Source: Massiliimalia massiliensis (GTDB lineage: Bacteria > Bacillota > Clostridia > Oscillospirales > Ruminococcaceae). Taken from it: DNA of 64,000 nucleotides. The notes beneath the pieces are model-generated. The model was not told the DNA's origin, did not search any database, and saw nothing but the letters and a program-made list of their open reading frames with translations. This document shows positions 50,201 through 60,027 of the stretch, piece by piece (the first letter of the stretch is position 1; each line of letters begins with the position of its first letter). Position numbers and translations under genes: made by a program. The stretch covers positions 682,001 through 746,000 of the forward strand of contig NZ_FUHT01000003.1 in NCBI RefSeq assembly GCF_900155615.1. Direction: 5' to 3'.

Positions 50201-51835
50201 TTAAATTTCACGAACCGTATGGTGCGCCTGCTGCTTGGCCGCCCACGCAATGTTGTAGGAATGGTCGCCCACGCGCTCCAGGTCATGCAGGACTTTGGTA
50301 AATACTACGCCGGATTCGGTATTGCACTCCTGGTTGCGCAGCCGGTCGATATGATGATCCTGTGCCTCGAGCGTGAGCTGGTCAATCGATTCCTCCAGGC
50401 TGTGCAGCCTGATTTCTTCCTCGTCGGAAAGCTCACTGTTGAGGAAAGCGCCGATTGCGCAGTCAAACAGCAGGAGACTCCGTTCATAAATATCCACGAC
50501 CTCGTCCTTGGCATAATCGGAATAAATCAGCCCCTTATTCATGCAGTATTCCGTCCGCTCCAACAGGTTGATTGCATGGTCGCCAATGCGTTCCAGGTCA
50601 TTGATGACATGGAACAGCTTTCCGATATACTCGGAAACACTGTCTGACATTTCCAGCGTGTTGACCTTTACCAGGTAATCGGTAATGGAATGGTTGAGGA
50701 AGTTAATCAGATCTTCCTGATCCCTGATACGCTCCGCGTACTTTAAGTCCTTGTTTAAAAAGCCCTCCGCGGCAGTGACCAGATTATCCCGTACCATACT
50801 GCCCATTCGTTTGATCTCCTGCTGAACCTGCAAAATAATAACACTCGGCGAAGCAGCAAGGTTCTGGTCAATATATAGAAACCGGCGTTCACTTTCATGC
50901 TTCTGCTTCGGGATCACCCGGTAGGAAAGACGGACGATTGCATTGGTGAAGGGGAGCAGCACCAATGCAGTAACAATTTTGAAGATGATATGACAGACGG
51001 CAACCTGCGTCACCTCACCGGGCACAAAGGCCTCGATCCAGTCGATATATGGGGTAAACATCGTGACCGGAACAAAGATCAACGCCCCAAAGATATTATA
51101 GAAGAAATAGATAAACGCAGCCCGCTTGGCATTGTTTTTTGCATTGATAGCGGAAAGAAAGGGCGGCATTGCCGAACCAATATTGATTCCGGCAATCAGA
51201 TAGGAAGCAAATCCGACCGGCATCATACCTTGCAGGGCAAGAGCCTGCAAAACGCCGACCGCAGCCGATGAGGACTGGATTACCGCGCACATCAGCGTCC
51301 CGACCAGGACACCGACAATAGGGTTGTTCGCACTGGTGATAAAATTCTGAAAGGACTCCATTTCCTTGAGCACTGACATGGCGGAACTCATGGTGTGCAG
51401 TCCTTGGAACAGGATACCGAACCCTAAAATCACCTGCCCGACATGCTTGTAATTCGAACGTTTGGAATAGAGCATCAGAACCGCGCCGATAAAGATACAG
51501 ATCGGTGCAATGACAGAGACGTCCAGCGCAATCAAAATACTGGTCATGGTTGTCCCGATGTTGGCCCCGATAATCACGCCGGTTGCCTGGGCAAGATCCA
51601 TGATTCCCGCATTTAAGAACCCCATGACCATGACCGTTGTCGCTGAAGAGGATTGGATTACCGCTGTAACCAGAGTCCCGACCAAAAAGCCTAAAAACGG
51701 ATTCCTGGTGAGCTTTTCGAGAAGATTATTCATCTTCGGGCCGGCTGCGGCCTCCAAACCATCTCCCATAAATTTCATTCCAAACAGGAAAGCGCCCAGC
51801 CCACCTATCAGCATGAAGATATTTGACAGGCCCAT
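50201..51835 (-). CDS. Na/Pi cotransporter with PhoU-like tail
   Basis: 544 residues. The N-terminal NptA-type transporter shows the duplicated QSSSA motifs (TAVIQSSSATTVMVMG and CAVIQSSSAAVGVLQ) that carry sodium-phosphate coupling, with the GANIGTTMTS segment. The C-terminal about 200 residues form a PhoU-like helical domain with repeated LERIGDHAINL and LERVGDHSYNI metal-binding segments. Such proteins may import or release phosphate. AGGAGG precedes the ATG. Confidence 0.95.
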   Translation of the reverse strand: MGLSNIFMLIGGLGAFLFGMKFMGDGLEAAAGPKMNNLLEKLTRNPFLGFLVGTLVTAVIQSSSATTVMVMGFLNAGIMDLAQATGVIIGANIGTTMTSILIALDVSVIAPICIFIGAVLMLYSKRSNYKHVGQVILGFGILFQGLHTMSSAMSVLKEMESFQNFITSANNPIVGVLVGTLMCAVIQSSSAAVGVLQALALQGMMPVGFASYLIAGINIGSAMPPFLSAINAKNNAKRAAFIYFFYNIFGALIFVPVTMFTPYIDWIEAFVPGEVTQVAVCHIIFKIVTALVLLPFTNAIVRLSYRVIPKQKHESERRFLYIDQNLAASPSVIILQVQQEIKRMGSMVRDNLVTAAEGFLNKDLKYAERIRDQEDLINFLNHSITDYLVKVNTLEMSDSVSEYIGKLFHVINDLERIGDHAINLLERTEYCMNKGLIYSDYAKDEVVDIYERSLLLFDCAIGAFLNSELSDEEEIRLHSLEESIDQLTLEAQDHHIDRLRNQECNTESGVVFTKVLHDLERVGDHSYNIAWAAKQQAHHTVREI

Positions 51836-51886
51836 AGAATCCTCCTATCTCATCGGTGTGTAATTAATATGTAATAGATAAGTAAA

Positions 51887-51941
51887 AAATTCGTAAATTC
51901 CCACATCTACTATGGTAACGAATTTAATAGGGAAATGTCAA
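51887..51941 (-). promoter_or_regulatory. Promoter of the Na/Pi gene with inverted repeat
   Basis: Minus strand TTGACA (51941-51936), 18-bp spacer, TACCAT (51917-51912). AAATTCGT (51887-51894) and ACGAATTT (51918-51925) are exact inverted repeats around the -10 and start site, a possible operator. Confidence 0.5.
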
Positions 51942-52061
51942 TATAAAAAGCGATTTTTCTATAAATCTTCAATAATTTGTACCAATTTGTCGGAAATTTT
52001 GTGAAATTATATTTTTTTGCATTTTTACTTGCAAAAATTCTGAAAAAAGGGAAAATAATTC

Positions 52062-52090
52062 TTGCAGGATGGGGCTGGTTCCGATATACT
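52062..52090 (+). promoter_or_regulatory. Promoter of the NhaC gene
   Basis: TTGCAG (52062-52067), 17-bp spacer, TATACT (52085-52090). Confidence 0.75.
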
Positions 52091-52122
52091 AAAGATAACA
52101 GAAAGACAAAGGAGAGGACATC

Positions 52123-53454
52123 ATGAAAAAGGCAAACGCATGGGCGCTGCTTCCAATTCTTCTGTTTTTAGTTGTATTCATTGGAAGCGGTATTTTGTTT
52201 CAGGACTTTTATGCAATGCCGGCAGTAGTCGGTTTTCTGATTGCATTAGTCGTAGCATTTATCCAAAATCGGAAACGGACTTTTCAGGAAAAGCTGATGG
52301 ATGTTACCCAGAATATGGGAGACTCCAATGTGATGATCATGTGCCTGGTATTTATCCTCGCCGGCGGGTTTTCCGGTGCGGTACAGGCTGCGGGCGGGGT
52401 TGACAGCACTGTCAACTTTGCACTTTCGATCCTGCCTCCAAACGTAGCGGTGGCGGGGCTGTTTGTCATCGGGTGCTTCATTTCAACAGCAATGGGGACA
52501 TCAGTCGGGACAATCGCCGCACTCACTCCGATTGCAGTCGGGATCAGCGATAAAACGGGGATTGCCGGGGCGCTCTGCGTGGGCGCGGTGGTATCCGGCG
52601 CGATGTTTGGGGATAACCTTTCCATGATTTCCGATACGACAATCGCTGCGACACGTACGCAGGGATGCGATATGAAGGATAAATTCCGGGAGAACCTGAA
52701 GATTGTGCTTCCGGCGGCTTTGGTTACCCTTGTTCTGTTTTTGATTTTGGCACGGGGCGGAAATTATCAGGTTGCCGGAGACTTGGAATACAATGTCTTT
52801 AAAATCCTGCCTTACTTGGTTGTTTTGGTCGGCGCCCTGATTGGGGTAAATGTATTCCTGATCTTGGTAATTGGGATTGTGCTGTCATTGGTGGTTGGAG
52901 TTGCAACCGACGCCATTGCGCTTGACGCGATCTTCCGGGTGGTTTTCGAAGGCCCGGATGGAAAGGGTGGCGTGCAGAACATGTATGACATTACTGTTAT
53001 TTCGATTGTGGTCGCCGGAATTATTGGGCTTGTAAAGGCAAACGGCGGGATTGAATTTATCTTGCAGGGGATCAAAAAGCATGTCCATACACAGAAGGGC
53101 GCCCAGGTCGGGATTGCGGTACTCAGTTCGCTGGTAGACATTTCTACGGCAAACAATACCATTGCGATTGTAATGGCGGGGCCGATTGCGAAGGATATCT
53201 CCGAGGAATTCCATATCACACCCAGAAGAACCGCCGCGCTCCTGGACATCTTCACGTCGGTTTGGCAGGGAATTATCCCGTATGGCGCACAGCTTCTGTA
53301 TGCAAGTGCGGGCGCTGCGGCTGTTGGCCTGGCGGTCACGCCGATCGACCTGCTGCCGTACCTGTTTTATCCGATTTTGATGGCGGTCAGCGCGCTGGGC
53401 TTTATCTTGTTTTTCGGAGGACGGAAAAAGAAAGGGGAAAAGCAGCCTGAATAA
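52123..53454 (+). CDS. NhaC-family Na+/H+ antiporter
   Basis: 443 residues, about 11 helices. Segments ILAGGFSGAVQAAGGVDSTV, STAMGTSVGTIAALTPIAVG, GAMFGDNLSMISDTTIAATRTQG and SVWQGIIPYGAQLL are typical of the NhaC group (Na+/H+ or malate-Na+/lactate-H+). The exact exchange is not certain. AAAGGAGAGG is the ribosome site. Divergent from the Na/Pi gene. Confidence 0.93.
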   Translation: MKKANAWALLPILLFLVVFIGSGILFQDFYAMPAVVGFLIALVVAFIQNRKRTFQEKLMDVTQNMGDSNVMIMCLVFILAGGFSGAVQAAGGVDSTVNFALSILPPNVAVAGLFVIGCFISTAMGTSVGTIAALTPIAVGISDKTGIAGALCVGAVVSGAMFGDNLSMISDTTIAATRTQGCDMKDKFRENLKIVLPAALVTLVLFLILARGGNYQVAGDLEYNVFKILPYLVVLVGALIGVNVFLILVIGIVLSLVVGVATDAIALDAIFRVVFEGPDGKGGVQNMYDITVISIVVAGIIGLVKANGGIEFILQGIKKHVHTQKGAQVGIAVLSSLVDISTANNTIAIVMAGPIAKDISEEFHITPRRTAALLDIFTSVWQGIIPYGAQLLYASAGAAAVGLAVTPIDLLPYLFYPILMAVSALGFILFFGGRKKKGEKQPE

Positions 53455-53465
53455 GAAGAACAGAG

Positions 53466-53502
53466 AAAGCGTCCAAACACAACCTATGTTTGGACGCTTT
53501 TC
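53466..53502 (+). terminator. Terminator of the NhaC gene
   Basis: AAAGCGTCCAAACA pairs with TGTTTGGACGCTTT. Confidence 0.9.
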
Positions 53503-53561
53503 CTATTTGCTGATATCAGGAAGCTTCTGAAGGAGGAATTTCCCTGTGATAGAATGCAGTA

Positions 53562-53765
53562 TCACTTATGTTGGACGTTCTCTGCCAAATTGTTTGCAGG
53601 ATTTGGCTGGCTTTGACAAGCCTGGTTCTGCGCGGCGATAGTGGCGAGCGTGTCTCCTAATTGAGTAAATATAGCTGCGGCAAGCAGCATATTATCTGTT
53701 GAGAGATTGCAGGCAAGGCTGTTGGCAATCGCTGTGATTGTAGTGGTGAGTTCACAAGCGTTCAA
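53562..53765 (-). CDS. Small DUF6774-like protein
   Basis: 67 residues, NACELTTTITAIANSLACNLS then FTQLGDTLATIAAQNQACQ. This is a small clostridial family I associate with DUF6774, of unknown role. The start is TTG 53765 after GGGGTG; no in-frame ATG is available. It lies between convergent neighbours. No own terminator seen. Confidence 0.65.
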   Translation of the reverse strand: MNACELTTTITAIANSLACNLSTDNMLLAAAIFTQLGDTLATIAAQNQACQSQPNPANNLAENVQHK

Positions 53766-53900
53766 AAAAACACCCCACTGACAGCATATGCAGAAAGGTG
53801 TGAATTTGTTGCCTGGCCTTTTAATCCAGCGGCTGTTTATTTCGGAGGGCAGGTATAACCTCCTGGCTTTCCTGATAGAATAAGAATGGGTGATACGATT

Positions 53901-54368
53901 ATGTGGAAAAAAATCAAACCATTTGCTATTTCAATCAGTATTTCACTGGGCGTTGGGGTTCTCTCTGCGCTTTTAACCAACAAGAATATGGAGCTATACC
54001 AGGCGATTAATAGGCCGTCACTTTCTCCGCCATCCTGGCTGTTCCCGGCTGTATGGACAGTTCTGTATATCCTGATGGGGATCAGCAGCGCCCTGGTATG
54101 CCGGGAAAAAGCTAAGGAGTCGATTCTTGCGCTGCTGGTTTACGGGATTCAGCTTTTCGTTAATTTTTGTTGGACACTGCTGTTTTTTAATTTGAGAAGC
54201 TATTTATTTTCCTTTATATGGCTGATTTTCCTGCTGGCTCTGATTCTTTGGATGATTTATGAGTTTTATCGGGTTAACCGGCTTGCGGCACTGCTGCAGA
54301 TTCCATATTTTTTATGGGTATTATTTGCAGGATATCTGAATTTGATGATCTATCTGTTAAACCGTTAA
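53901..54368 (+). CDS. TspO/MBR-family membrane protein
   Basis: 155 residues, five membrane helices. NRPSLSPPSWLFPAVWTVLYILMGISSALV is the family signature, with WTLLFFNLRS in helix 4. TspO proteins bind tetrapyrroles or sterol-like ligands; the role in an anaerobe is unclear. Start at ATG 53901 after GGGTGAT; ATG 53886 would add five residues. Confidence 0.93.
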   Translation: MWKKIKPFAISISISLGVGVLSALLTNKNMELYQAINRPSLSPPSWLFPAVWTVLYILMGISSALVCREKAKESILALLVYGIQLFVNFCWTLLFFNLRSYLFSFIWLIFLLALILWMIYEFYRVNRLAALLQIPYFLWVLFAGYLNLMIYLLNR

Positions 54369-54397
54369 AGAGGAGAGGTATTTCACCTCTCCTCTTT
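54367..54397. terminator. Bidirectional terminator, tspO / dehydrogenase
   Basis: AAAGAGGAGAGGT pairs exactly with ACCTCTCCTCTTT between convergent genes. Confidence 0.9.
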
Positions 54398-54426
54398 ATA
54401 ACCCTTTTACATATTCAGTCGTCTGA

Positions 54427-55452
54427 TTATTCGTTGTTGATAATCACCTTAATGGTCTCGCTCGGATGCTCTAATGCCCACCGGAAGGCCTCATCCGCGT
54501 GGTCGAGCGTATAGCGCTGGGTAATCATTTCTTTTCCTTTGATCCTGCCGTCGCCAAGCCAGGTCAACGCTGTGTCAAAGGCATTGGCATAACGGTTCAC
54601 GCTGGTGTAGGTGAGTTCCTTGTCAATCATATCTGCTATATTCATTTCTACAACATTCCCGTTTGGCCAGCCCACCTGTACGGCACAGCCTCCCGGCCTT
54701 GTTACAGTGAAAAGCTGGGCGGTTGTTACCCGGTTTCCGGCAGTTTCAAAAGCGACCTCTCCGAGATTTTCCGGAGGGTTATTTACCGAGGCGGCATTGA
54801 CCACTTCGTCGGCTCCCATTTTAAGCGCGGCCTGCAGGCGCTCCTCAACGACGTCTATACAGGTTACCTTACCTCCTCCGGCGGCTTTAAAGGCCTGGAC
54901 GGTCAAAAGCCCGATCGGGCCGGCGCCTAAAACCACGCCGGCAGCCCCGAGCCGGAATTTTGCCCGTTGTACGGCATGAACCGCAACCGCAGCCGGTTCT
55001 GCCAAAGCGGCTTCCTCCATGGAAAGAGACTCCGGGACAGGGAACACGTAATTTTCATTGACGCAAATATAGTCGCAGAAGGTGCCGTTGATTGGCGGCG
55101 CGGACAGGAATATGACGTCAGGACAGAGGTTATATCGTCCTTCTTTGCAAAAATGGCAGTGCCCGCAGGGAATTCCCGGTTCTATCACCACACGGGCACC
55201 CGGTTCAAAACGTTTGGCGCCAGGGCCGTTTTCGATGATTATTCCGCTCGCTTCATGGCCAGGAACATAAGGCTGTTCAACGACAAAGTTTCCAAGCCTG
55301 CCCTCATGGAAAAAGTGAACGTCTGATCCGCAGATTCCGTTTGAGGCGATTTTAATCAATACCTCGTTTTCTTTGGGCTGTGGAATGGCTTCCTCTACCA
55401 GGTATAGCTGATGCTCCTTGTTTAAAAACAGGCGGCGGTTTTTGGGACACAT
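54427..55452 (-). CDS. Zinc-dependent polyol dehydrogenase (sorbitol/xylitol type)
   Basis: 341 residues, medium-chain dehydrogenase. GICGSDVHFFHEGR and PGHEASG supply catalytic zinc ligands; CGHCHFCKEGRYNLCP holds the structural zinc Cys set. The NAD fold motif is GAGPIGLLTVQ. GDH/IdnD-like; the natural substrate is probably a polyol such as sorbitol or xylitol, consistent with the sugar genes around it. Confidence 0.9.
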   Translation of the reverse strand: MCPKNRRLFLNKEHQLYLVEEAIPQPKENEVLIKIASNGICGSDVHFFHEGRLGNFVVEQPYVPGHEASGIIIENGPGAKRFEPGARVVIEPGIPCGHCHFCKEGRYNLCPDVIFLSAPPINGTFCDYICVNENYVFPVPESLSMEEAALAEPAAVAVHAVQRAKFRLGAAGVVLGAGPIGLLTVQAFKAAGGGKVTCIDVVEERLQAALKMGADEVVNAASVNNPPENLGEVAFETAGNRVTTAQLFTVTRPGGCAVQVGWPNGNVVEMNIADMIDKELTYTSVNRYANAFDTALTWLGDGRIKGKEMITQRYTLDHADEAFRWALEHPSETIKVIINNE

Positions 55453-55640
55453 ATGCTTTCCTCCTTTTGGCTTTTATTTCTTGTTATGATCCGAAGCGAT
55501 TCTCATATATCAGTATCGTAACACGATCAGGAGAAAATGACAATATGCTGTTCGATCGGTTTCTTATAAAATCTTTTTTGATCTGTAGTATGGCGGAAAA
55601 AATAAAAAATCTGCGATGAACATTATATTCATCGCAGATT

Positions 55641-55727
55641 TGGTGCGAAGGATGGGACTTGAACCCACACAGGATTGCTCCCACTAGAACCTGAATCTAG
55701 CGCGTCTGCCAATTCCGCCACCCTCGC
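55641..55727 (-). tRNA. tRNA-Leu (anticodon CAG)
   Basis: Class II tRNA with encoded CCA. On the minus strand the acceptor GCGAGGG pairs with CCTTCGC; the anticodon arm is CTAGA-TTCAGGT-TCTAG giving anticodon CAG; a long variable arm follows, then a T arm with GGTTCAAGTCC. Reads CUG codons. Confidence 0.95.
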
Positions 55728-55894
55728 AAATGTTGAAGCGTTGTCAACGAAATATATTATATCAGAATTTAAAAGGAAATGCAAGTATTTTTTTCGATTT
55801 TTTTCTTCCCGTTGAGATTCGGAAATCTGACTACTTTTTTCATCATTCTTTCAGATATTTAATTCCAATTTGACAAAGAACATTTCACGAACTT

Positions 55895-55930
55895 AAAAAG
55901 GACGGTGTACTGAGCAACACCGTCCTTTTT
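55895..55930. terminator. Terminator of rex
   Basis: AAAAAGGACGGTGT pairs with ACACCGTCCTTTTT. Confidence 0.88.
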
Positions 55931-55980
55931 ATTTGTTATGGGCCAATCTTATGACAAGTTATTTGCCGGATATTCCCAAA

Positions 55981-56643
55981 TTAATCTTCACTGTCGGGCC
56001 TGTTGGCGCGCAGATGCTCATTGACACGGTATCCCAGCGTCATTAAGCTGTCTGTCAAATGCACATTTTCCACTACAACGTCGTCATAATGGAGCGCGAA
56101 ATCATAGTGGCTGAAATTCCAGAAGCAGCGGATACCGCATTGGATCAGCCGCTCGCTTAAGGATTCTGCAGCAGCTTTGGGAATGGTGAGAATCGCCACA
56201 TCAGTCGGATGGGACATACAGAAAGGAACCAGTTGGTCAGTGTCTTTGATTGTTAAGCCGGCAATCGCTGTACCAACCAGCTTTGGATTATTGTCAAATA
56301 CTGCAGTAAGGTTAAACCCGCGCTGTCCAAAATCGAGATGGGAAAGGATTGCCTTGCCAAGGTTCCCGACTCCGATCAGGATGGTATTCAGTTTTTTATC
56401 CAGCCCAAGAATTTTGGCAATTTCTTCCCGCAGAGAAGCAACGTTATAACCATAACCCTGCTGGCCAAATCCGCCGAAGCAGTTTAAATCCTGCCGGATC
56501 TGGGAAGCAGTCAAGCCCATCCGCTCTGAAAGCTCGCGGGACGAAATCCGGTTAATTCCCGCTTTGGAAAGCTCTCCGAGAAAACGGTAATACCGGGGGA
56601 GACGCCGGATAACAGAGATAGAAACAGTTGGTTTTCCTGCCAT
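55981..56643 (-). CDS. rex: Redox-sensing repressor Rex
   Basis: 220 residues. Winged helix (VIRRLPRYYRFLGELSKAG..RISSRELSERMG) followed by a Rossmann domain with GVGNLGKAILSH, which reads the NADH/NAD+ ratio and derepresses fermentation genes. The C-terminal swap helix (HLTDSLMTLGYRVN) is present. ATG 56643 is the better start; ATG 56655 is too near the GGAGAGGA site. No clear TTGTGA-type Rex operator was found in the window. Confidence 0.95.
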   Translation of the reverse strand: MAGKPTVSISVIRRLPRYYRFLGELSKAGINRISSRELSERMGLTASQIRQDLNCFGGFGQQGYGYNVASLREEIAKILGLDKKLNTILIGVGNLGKAILSHLDFGQRGFNLTAVFDNNPKLVGTAIAGLTIKDTDQLVPFCMSHPTDVAILTIPKAAAESLSERLIQCGIRCFWNFSHYDFALHYDDVVVENVHLTDSLMTLGYRVNEHLRANRPDSED

Positions 56644-56747
56644 GAAAGTGATCATTCCTCTCCAAAAATAAAAACTGTATTTCATGCCGCCGGGATATGC
56701 CCCGGACGAGCGGCATTGCGCGGGGATGCGACGAATTCTTTATCAGG

Positions 56748-57959
56748 TTACATCATAGCCTGCAGGCGTTCATTGACCGCCACCAGGAATTCTTCCGTAT
56801 TGACCTTCTTTTTCCCTTCCAGCTTGGAAAGAAGGTACAGGTCTCCAGTCATGACGCCCTCTTCGATGGTCTGGATGGTTGCCTTTTCCAGCTTGTCAGC
56901 GAAGGCGGAAAGCTCTGGAAGCTGATCCAATTCGCCGCGCTTGCGCAGCGCGCCGGTCCAGGCGAACAGGGTAGCCACAGAATTGGTGGAAGTCACCTCG
57001 CCTTTCAGGTGCTTGTAATAATGGCGCTGAACAGTGCCGTGCGCCGCTTCATATTCATAAACTCCGTCCGGTGAAACCAGCACCGACGTCATCATCGCAA
57101 GACTTCCGTAAGCAGTGGCGACCATATCGCTCATGACGTCGCCGTCATAGTTTTTGCAGGCCCAAATATATCCGCCTTCTGAACGTACCACACGGGCAAC
57201 CGCATCATCGATCAGGGTATAGAAATATTCAATTCCTGCCGCTTCAAATTTTTCCTTGTATTCCGCCGCATAGATTTCATTGAAGATATCTTTGAAGCGG
57301 TGGTCATATTTTTTCGAAATCGTATCCTTGGTAGCAAACCACAGATCCTGTTTGCTGTCCAGCGCAAAGTTAAAGCAGGCGCGCGCAAACGAACCGATGC
57401 TCTTGTCAATGTTATGCAGGCCCTGGATGATACCCGGCGTTGCAAAATCGTGGATCAGGCTGCGTTCCTCGCTGCCGTCCGCCTTAGTGACGACCAGTTC
57501 TGCTTTGGAACCGCCGTCTACCGCCATTTCTGTGTTTTTGTAAACGTCGCCGTAAGCGTGACGCGCAATGGTAATCGGCTTTGTCCAGGTCGGGATATAC
57601 GGAGTAATCCCTTTGACAATAATCGGGGTGCGGAACACCGTCCCGTCCAGAATGGCACGGATGGTGCCGTTCGGAGATTTCCACATCTCAGAAAGATTAT
57701 ATTCTTTTACCCTGTCCGCATTCGGGGTAATGGTCGCGCATTTTACTGCCACGCCGTATTTTTTGGTTGCCTCCGCCGAATCAATTGTCACCTGGTCTTT
57801 GGTTTCATTCCGGTATTCCAGGCCGAGATCATAGTACTCAGTTTTTAAATCGATGTACGGTGTGAGCAGGATATCCTTGATCATTTTCCAGATCACACGG
57901 GTCATTTCGTCGCCGTCCATCTCGACGAGCGAGGTGGTCATTTTAATTTTATCTGCCAT
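56748..57959 (-). CDS. icd: NADP-dependent isocitrate dehydrogenase
   Basis: 403 residues, the eukaryote-like (type II) form. Conserved [17 protein letters not shown] substrate loop, [20 protein letters not shown] metal and catalytic residues, and [14 protein letters not shown] at the coenzyme site. Makes 2-oxoglutarate and NADPH. Directly follows acn by 24 bp in one transcript; AGGAGGAACG lies upstream of the ATG. Supplies glutamate precursors. Confidence 0.96.
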   Translation of the reverse strand: MADKIKMTTSLVEMDGDEMTRVIWKMIKDILLTPYIDLKTEYYDLGLEYRNETKDQVTIDSAEATKKYGVAVKCATITPNADRVKEYNLSEMWKSPNGTIRAILDGTVFRTPIIVKGITPYIPTWTKPITIARHAYGDVYKNTEMAVDGGSKAELVVTKADGSEERSLIHDFATPGIIQGLHNIDKSIGSFARACFNFALDSKQDLWFATKDTISKKYDHRFKDIFNEIYAAEYKEKFEAAGIEYFYTLIDDAVARVVRSEGGYIWACKNYDGDVMSDMVATAYGSLAMMTSVLVSPDGVYEYEAAHGTVQRHYYKHLKGEVTSTNSVATLFAWTGALRKRGELDQLPELSAFADKLEKATIQTIEEGVMTGDLYLLSKLEGKKKVNTEEFLVAVNERLQAMM

Positions 57960-57983
57960 GGTTCGTTCCTCCTTGATCCATCC

Positions 57984-59918
57984 TTATGCTTGTTGTTTGG
58001 TATAGTTTAAAAGCCCGCCGGCAAGGAGAATATCCTTGCTTCTGCCGGAAAGGTCAGCATTAACCGGGATGACGAGATTTTTGGTTGCATTTTTGAGCAC
58101 AACCGGCTGATCGTTTTCGATACAGCTTCGGATATCGGAAAGCTCCAGCTCGTCGCCCTGATCGATCAAATCATAATCACTTTCGTGTACAAAGGTGAGC
58201 GGCAGAATACCGGCATTGATCAGATTGGAGCGATGAATTCTTGCAAAGCTCTTCACAACAACCGCCTTCACGCCCAGGTAAAGCGGGACTAAAGCGGCAT
58301 GTTCACGGGAGGAACCCTGTCCGTAGTTCGTACCGCCAACCACGATACTCTTGCCGGCCTCCATTGCGCGCTGCGGGAACGTAGTGTCGCAGACGCCGAA
58401 GCAGAACTGGGAGAGATATGGAATGTTGGAACGGTACGGCAGAATTTTTGCGCCGGCCGGCATAATATGGTCGGTCGTGATATTATCGCCGACCTTTAAT
58501 ACAGCCGGAGCCGCAATGCTTTCATCCAGCGGGGTGGTTACCGGGAACGGCTTGATGTTCGGCCCGCGAAGGATTTCCACCTTATCCGCTTCTTCCACAG
58601 GAGCAGGCGGGACGATCATATTATCATTAATCAGGAATTTTTCCGGAATGGTAAATTCAGGCATTTTTCCGAGTGCCTCTGTCGGATCGGTAAAGACGCC
58701 GGTCAGGGCGCTTGCCGCCGCGGTTTCCGGGCTGACCAGATAGACCTGGCCGTCAGCGGTGCCGCTCCGTCCTTCAAAGTTCCGGTTGAAGGTACGCAGG
58801 GAAATACCGCCGCTGTTCGGGGATTGGCCCATCCCGATGCATGGCCCGCAGGCACATTCCAGAATTCTTGCGCCAGCCGCAATCAAATCAGACAGCGCTC
58901 CGTTTTCCGCCAGCATGTTAAAGACCTGCTTCGAACCCGGCGCGATGGAGAGGCTGACATCCGGATGGCAGGTCTTGCCCTTGAGGATCGCCGCAACCTT
59001 CATCATGTCAAGATAGGAGGAATTGGTGCAGGAGCCGATACATACCTGATCAACCTTGTTGCCCGCGAGCTCCTGAATGGATTTGATATTGTCAGGGCTG
59101 TGCGGACATGCCGCCGCAGGCTTCAGCTCCGAGAGGTTAATATCGATTACCTTATCATATTCTGCGTCGTCGTCCGCCTTTAATTCCTTCCAAACGTCCG
59201 CGCGTCCCTGCGCCTTTAAGAAAGCGAGGGTTACTTCGTCGGACGGGAAGATCGAGGTAGTAGCGCCGAGCTCCGCGCCCATGTTGGTGATGGTAGCGCG
59301 TTCCGGGACAGTCAGGGTTTTCACCCCTTCTCCGCCGTATTCGATTACCTTGCCGACGCCTCCCTTTACAGTCAGTACCCGAAGCACCTCAAGGATAACA
59401 TCCTTTGCGGAAACCCAGTCGGAGAGTTTACCGGTGAGGTTTACCCGCACTGTCTGCGGACAGGTGATATAATAGGCGCCGCCGCCCATTGCCACAGCAA
59501 CGTCAAGGCCGCCCGCGCCGCAGGCGAACATCCCGATCCCACCGCCGGTCGGCGTGTGGCTGTCAGAGCCGATCAGAGTTTTCCCCGGAATTCCAAAGCG
59601 TTCCAGGTGAACCTGATGGCAAATCCCGTTTCCCGGACGGGAAAAATAAATACCGTGTTTCTTCGCGACTGACCCGATAAAACGGTGGTCGTCCGCATTT
59701 TCAAACCCGGACTGCAATGTATTATGATCAATATAGGCGACGCTGCGCTCGGTTTTTACCCGGTCGACTCCCATCGCCTCAAATTCCAAATATGCCATGG
59801 TACCGGTTGCATCCTGCGTCAGAGTCTGATCGATCCGAATCCCGATCTCAGTCCCTTTTTTCAGTTCACCGTCGACAATATGCTCTTTGAGGATTTTTTC
59901 AGCAATTGTATAGCCCAT
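57984..59918 (-). CDS. acn: Aconitate hydratase
   Basis: 644 residues, the shorter clostridial/archaeal-type aconitase with the swivel domain C-terminal in the same chain. The three 4Fe-4S Cys are in CIGSCTNSS (around 292-296) and CACGPCIGMG (around 355-360), with GSDSHTPTGGGIG. GTNYGQGSSREHAA near the C-terminus binds substrate. No citrate synthase gene is in the window. First gene of the acn-icd transcript. Confidence 0.95.
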   Translation of the reverse strand: MGYTIAEKILKEHIVDGELKKGTEIGIRIDQTLTQDATGTMAYLEFEAMGVDRVKTERSVAYIDHNTLQSGFENADDHRFIGSVAKKHGIYFSRPGNGICHQVHLERFGIPGKTLIGSDSHTPTGGGIGMFACGAGGLDVAVAMGGGAYYITCPQTVRVNLTGKLSDWVSAKDVILEVLRVLTVKGGVGKVIEYGGEGVKTLTVPERATITNMGAELGATTSIFPSDEVTLAFLKAQGRADVWKELKADDDAEYDKVIDINLSELKPAAACPHSPDNIKSIQELAGNKVDQVCIGSCTNSSYLDMMKVAAILKGKTCHPDVSLSIAPGSKQVFNMLAENGALSDLIAAGARILECACGPCIGMGQSPNSGGISLRTFNRNFEGRSGTADGQVYLVSPETAAASALTGVFTDPTEALGKMPEFTIPEKFLINDNMIVPPAPVEEADKVEILRGPNIKPFPVTTPLDESIAAPAVLKVGDNITTDHIMPAGAKILPYRSNIPYLSQFCFGVCDTTFPQRAMEAGKSIVVGGTNYGQGSSREHAALVPLYLGVKAVVVKSFARIHRSNLINAGILPLTFVHESDYDLIDQGDELELSDIRSCIENDQPVVLKNATKNLVIPVNADLSGRSKDILLAGGLLNYTKQQA

Positions 59919-59992
59919 TCCAATAACCCCTTTCTTCTGCGTATCTTTATCTTTAAAAATCTACTTTAATATTGTATCTTTTTTTTTTCGTA

Positions 59993-60021
59993 TTGTCAAT
60001 CCATTCACAAAGGATCATAAT
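59993..60021 (+). promoter_or_regulatory. Promoter of a candidate small RNA
   Basis: TTGTCA (59993-59998), 17-bp spacer, CATAAT (60016-60021). Confidence 0.55.
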
Positions 60022-60027
60022 GTATAT

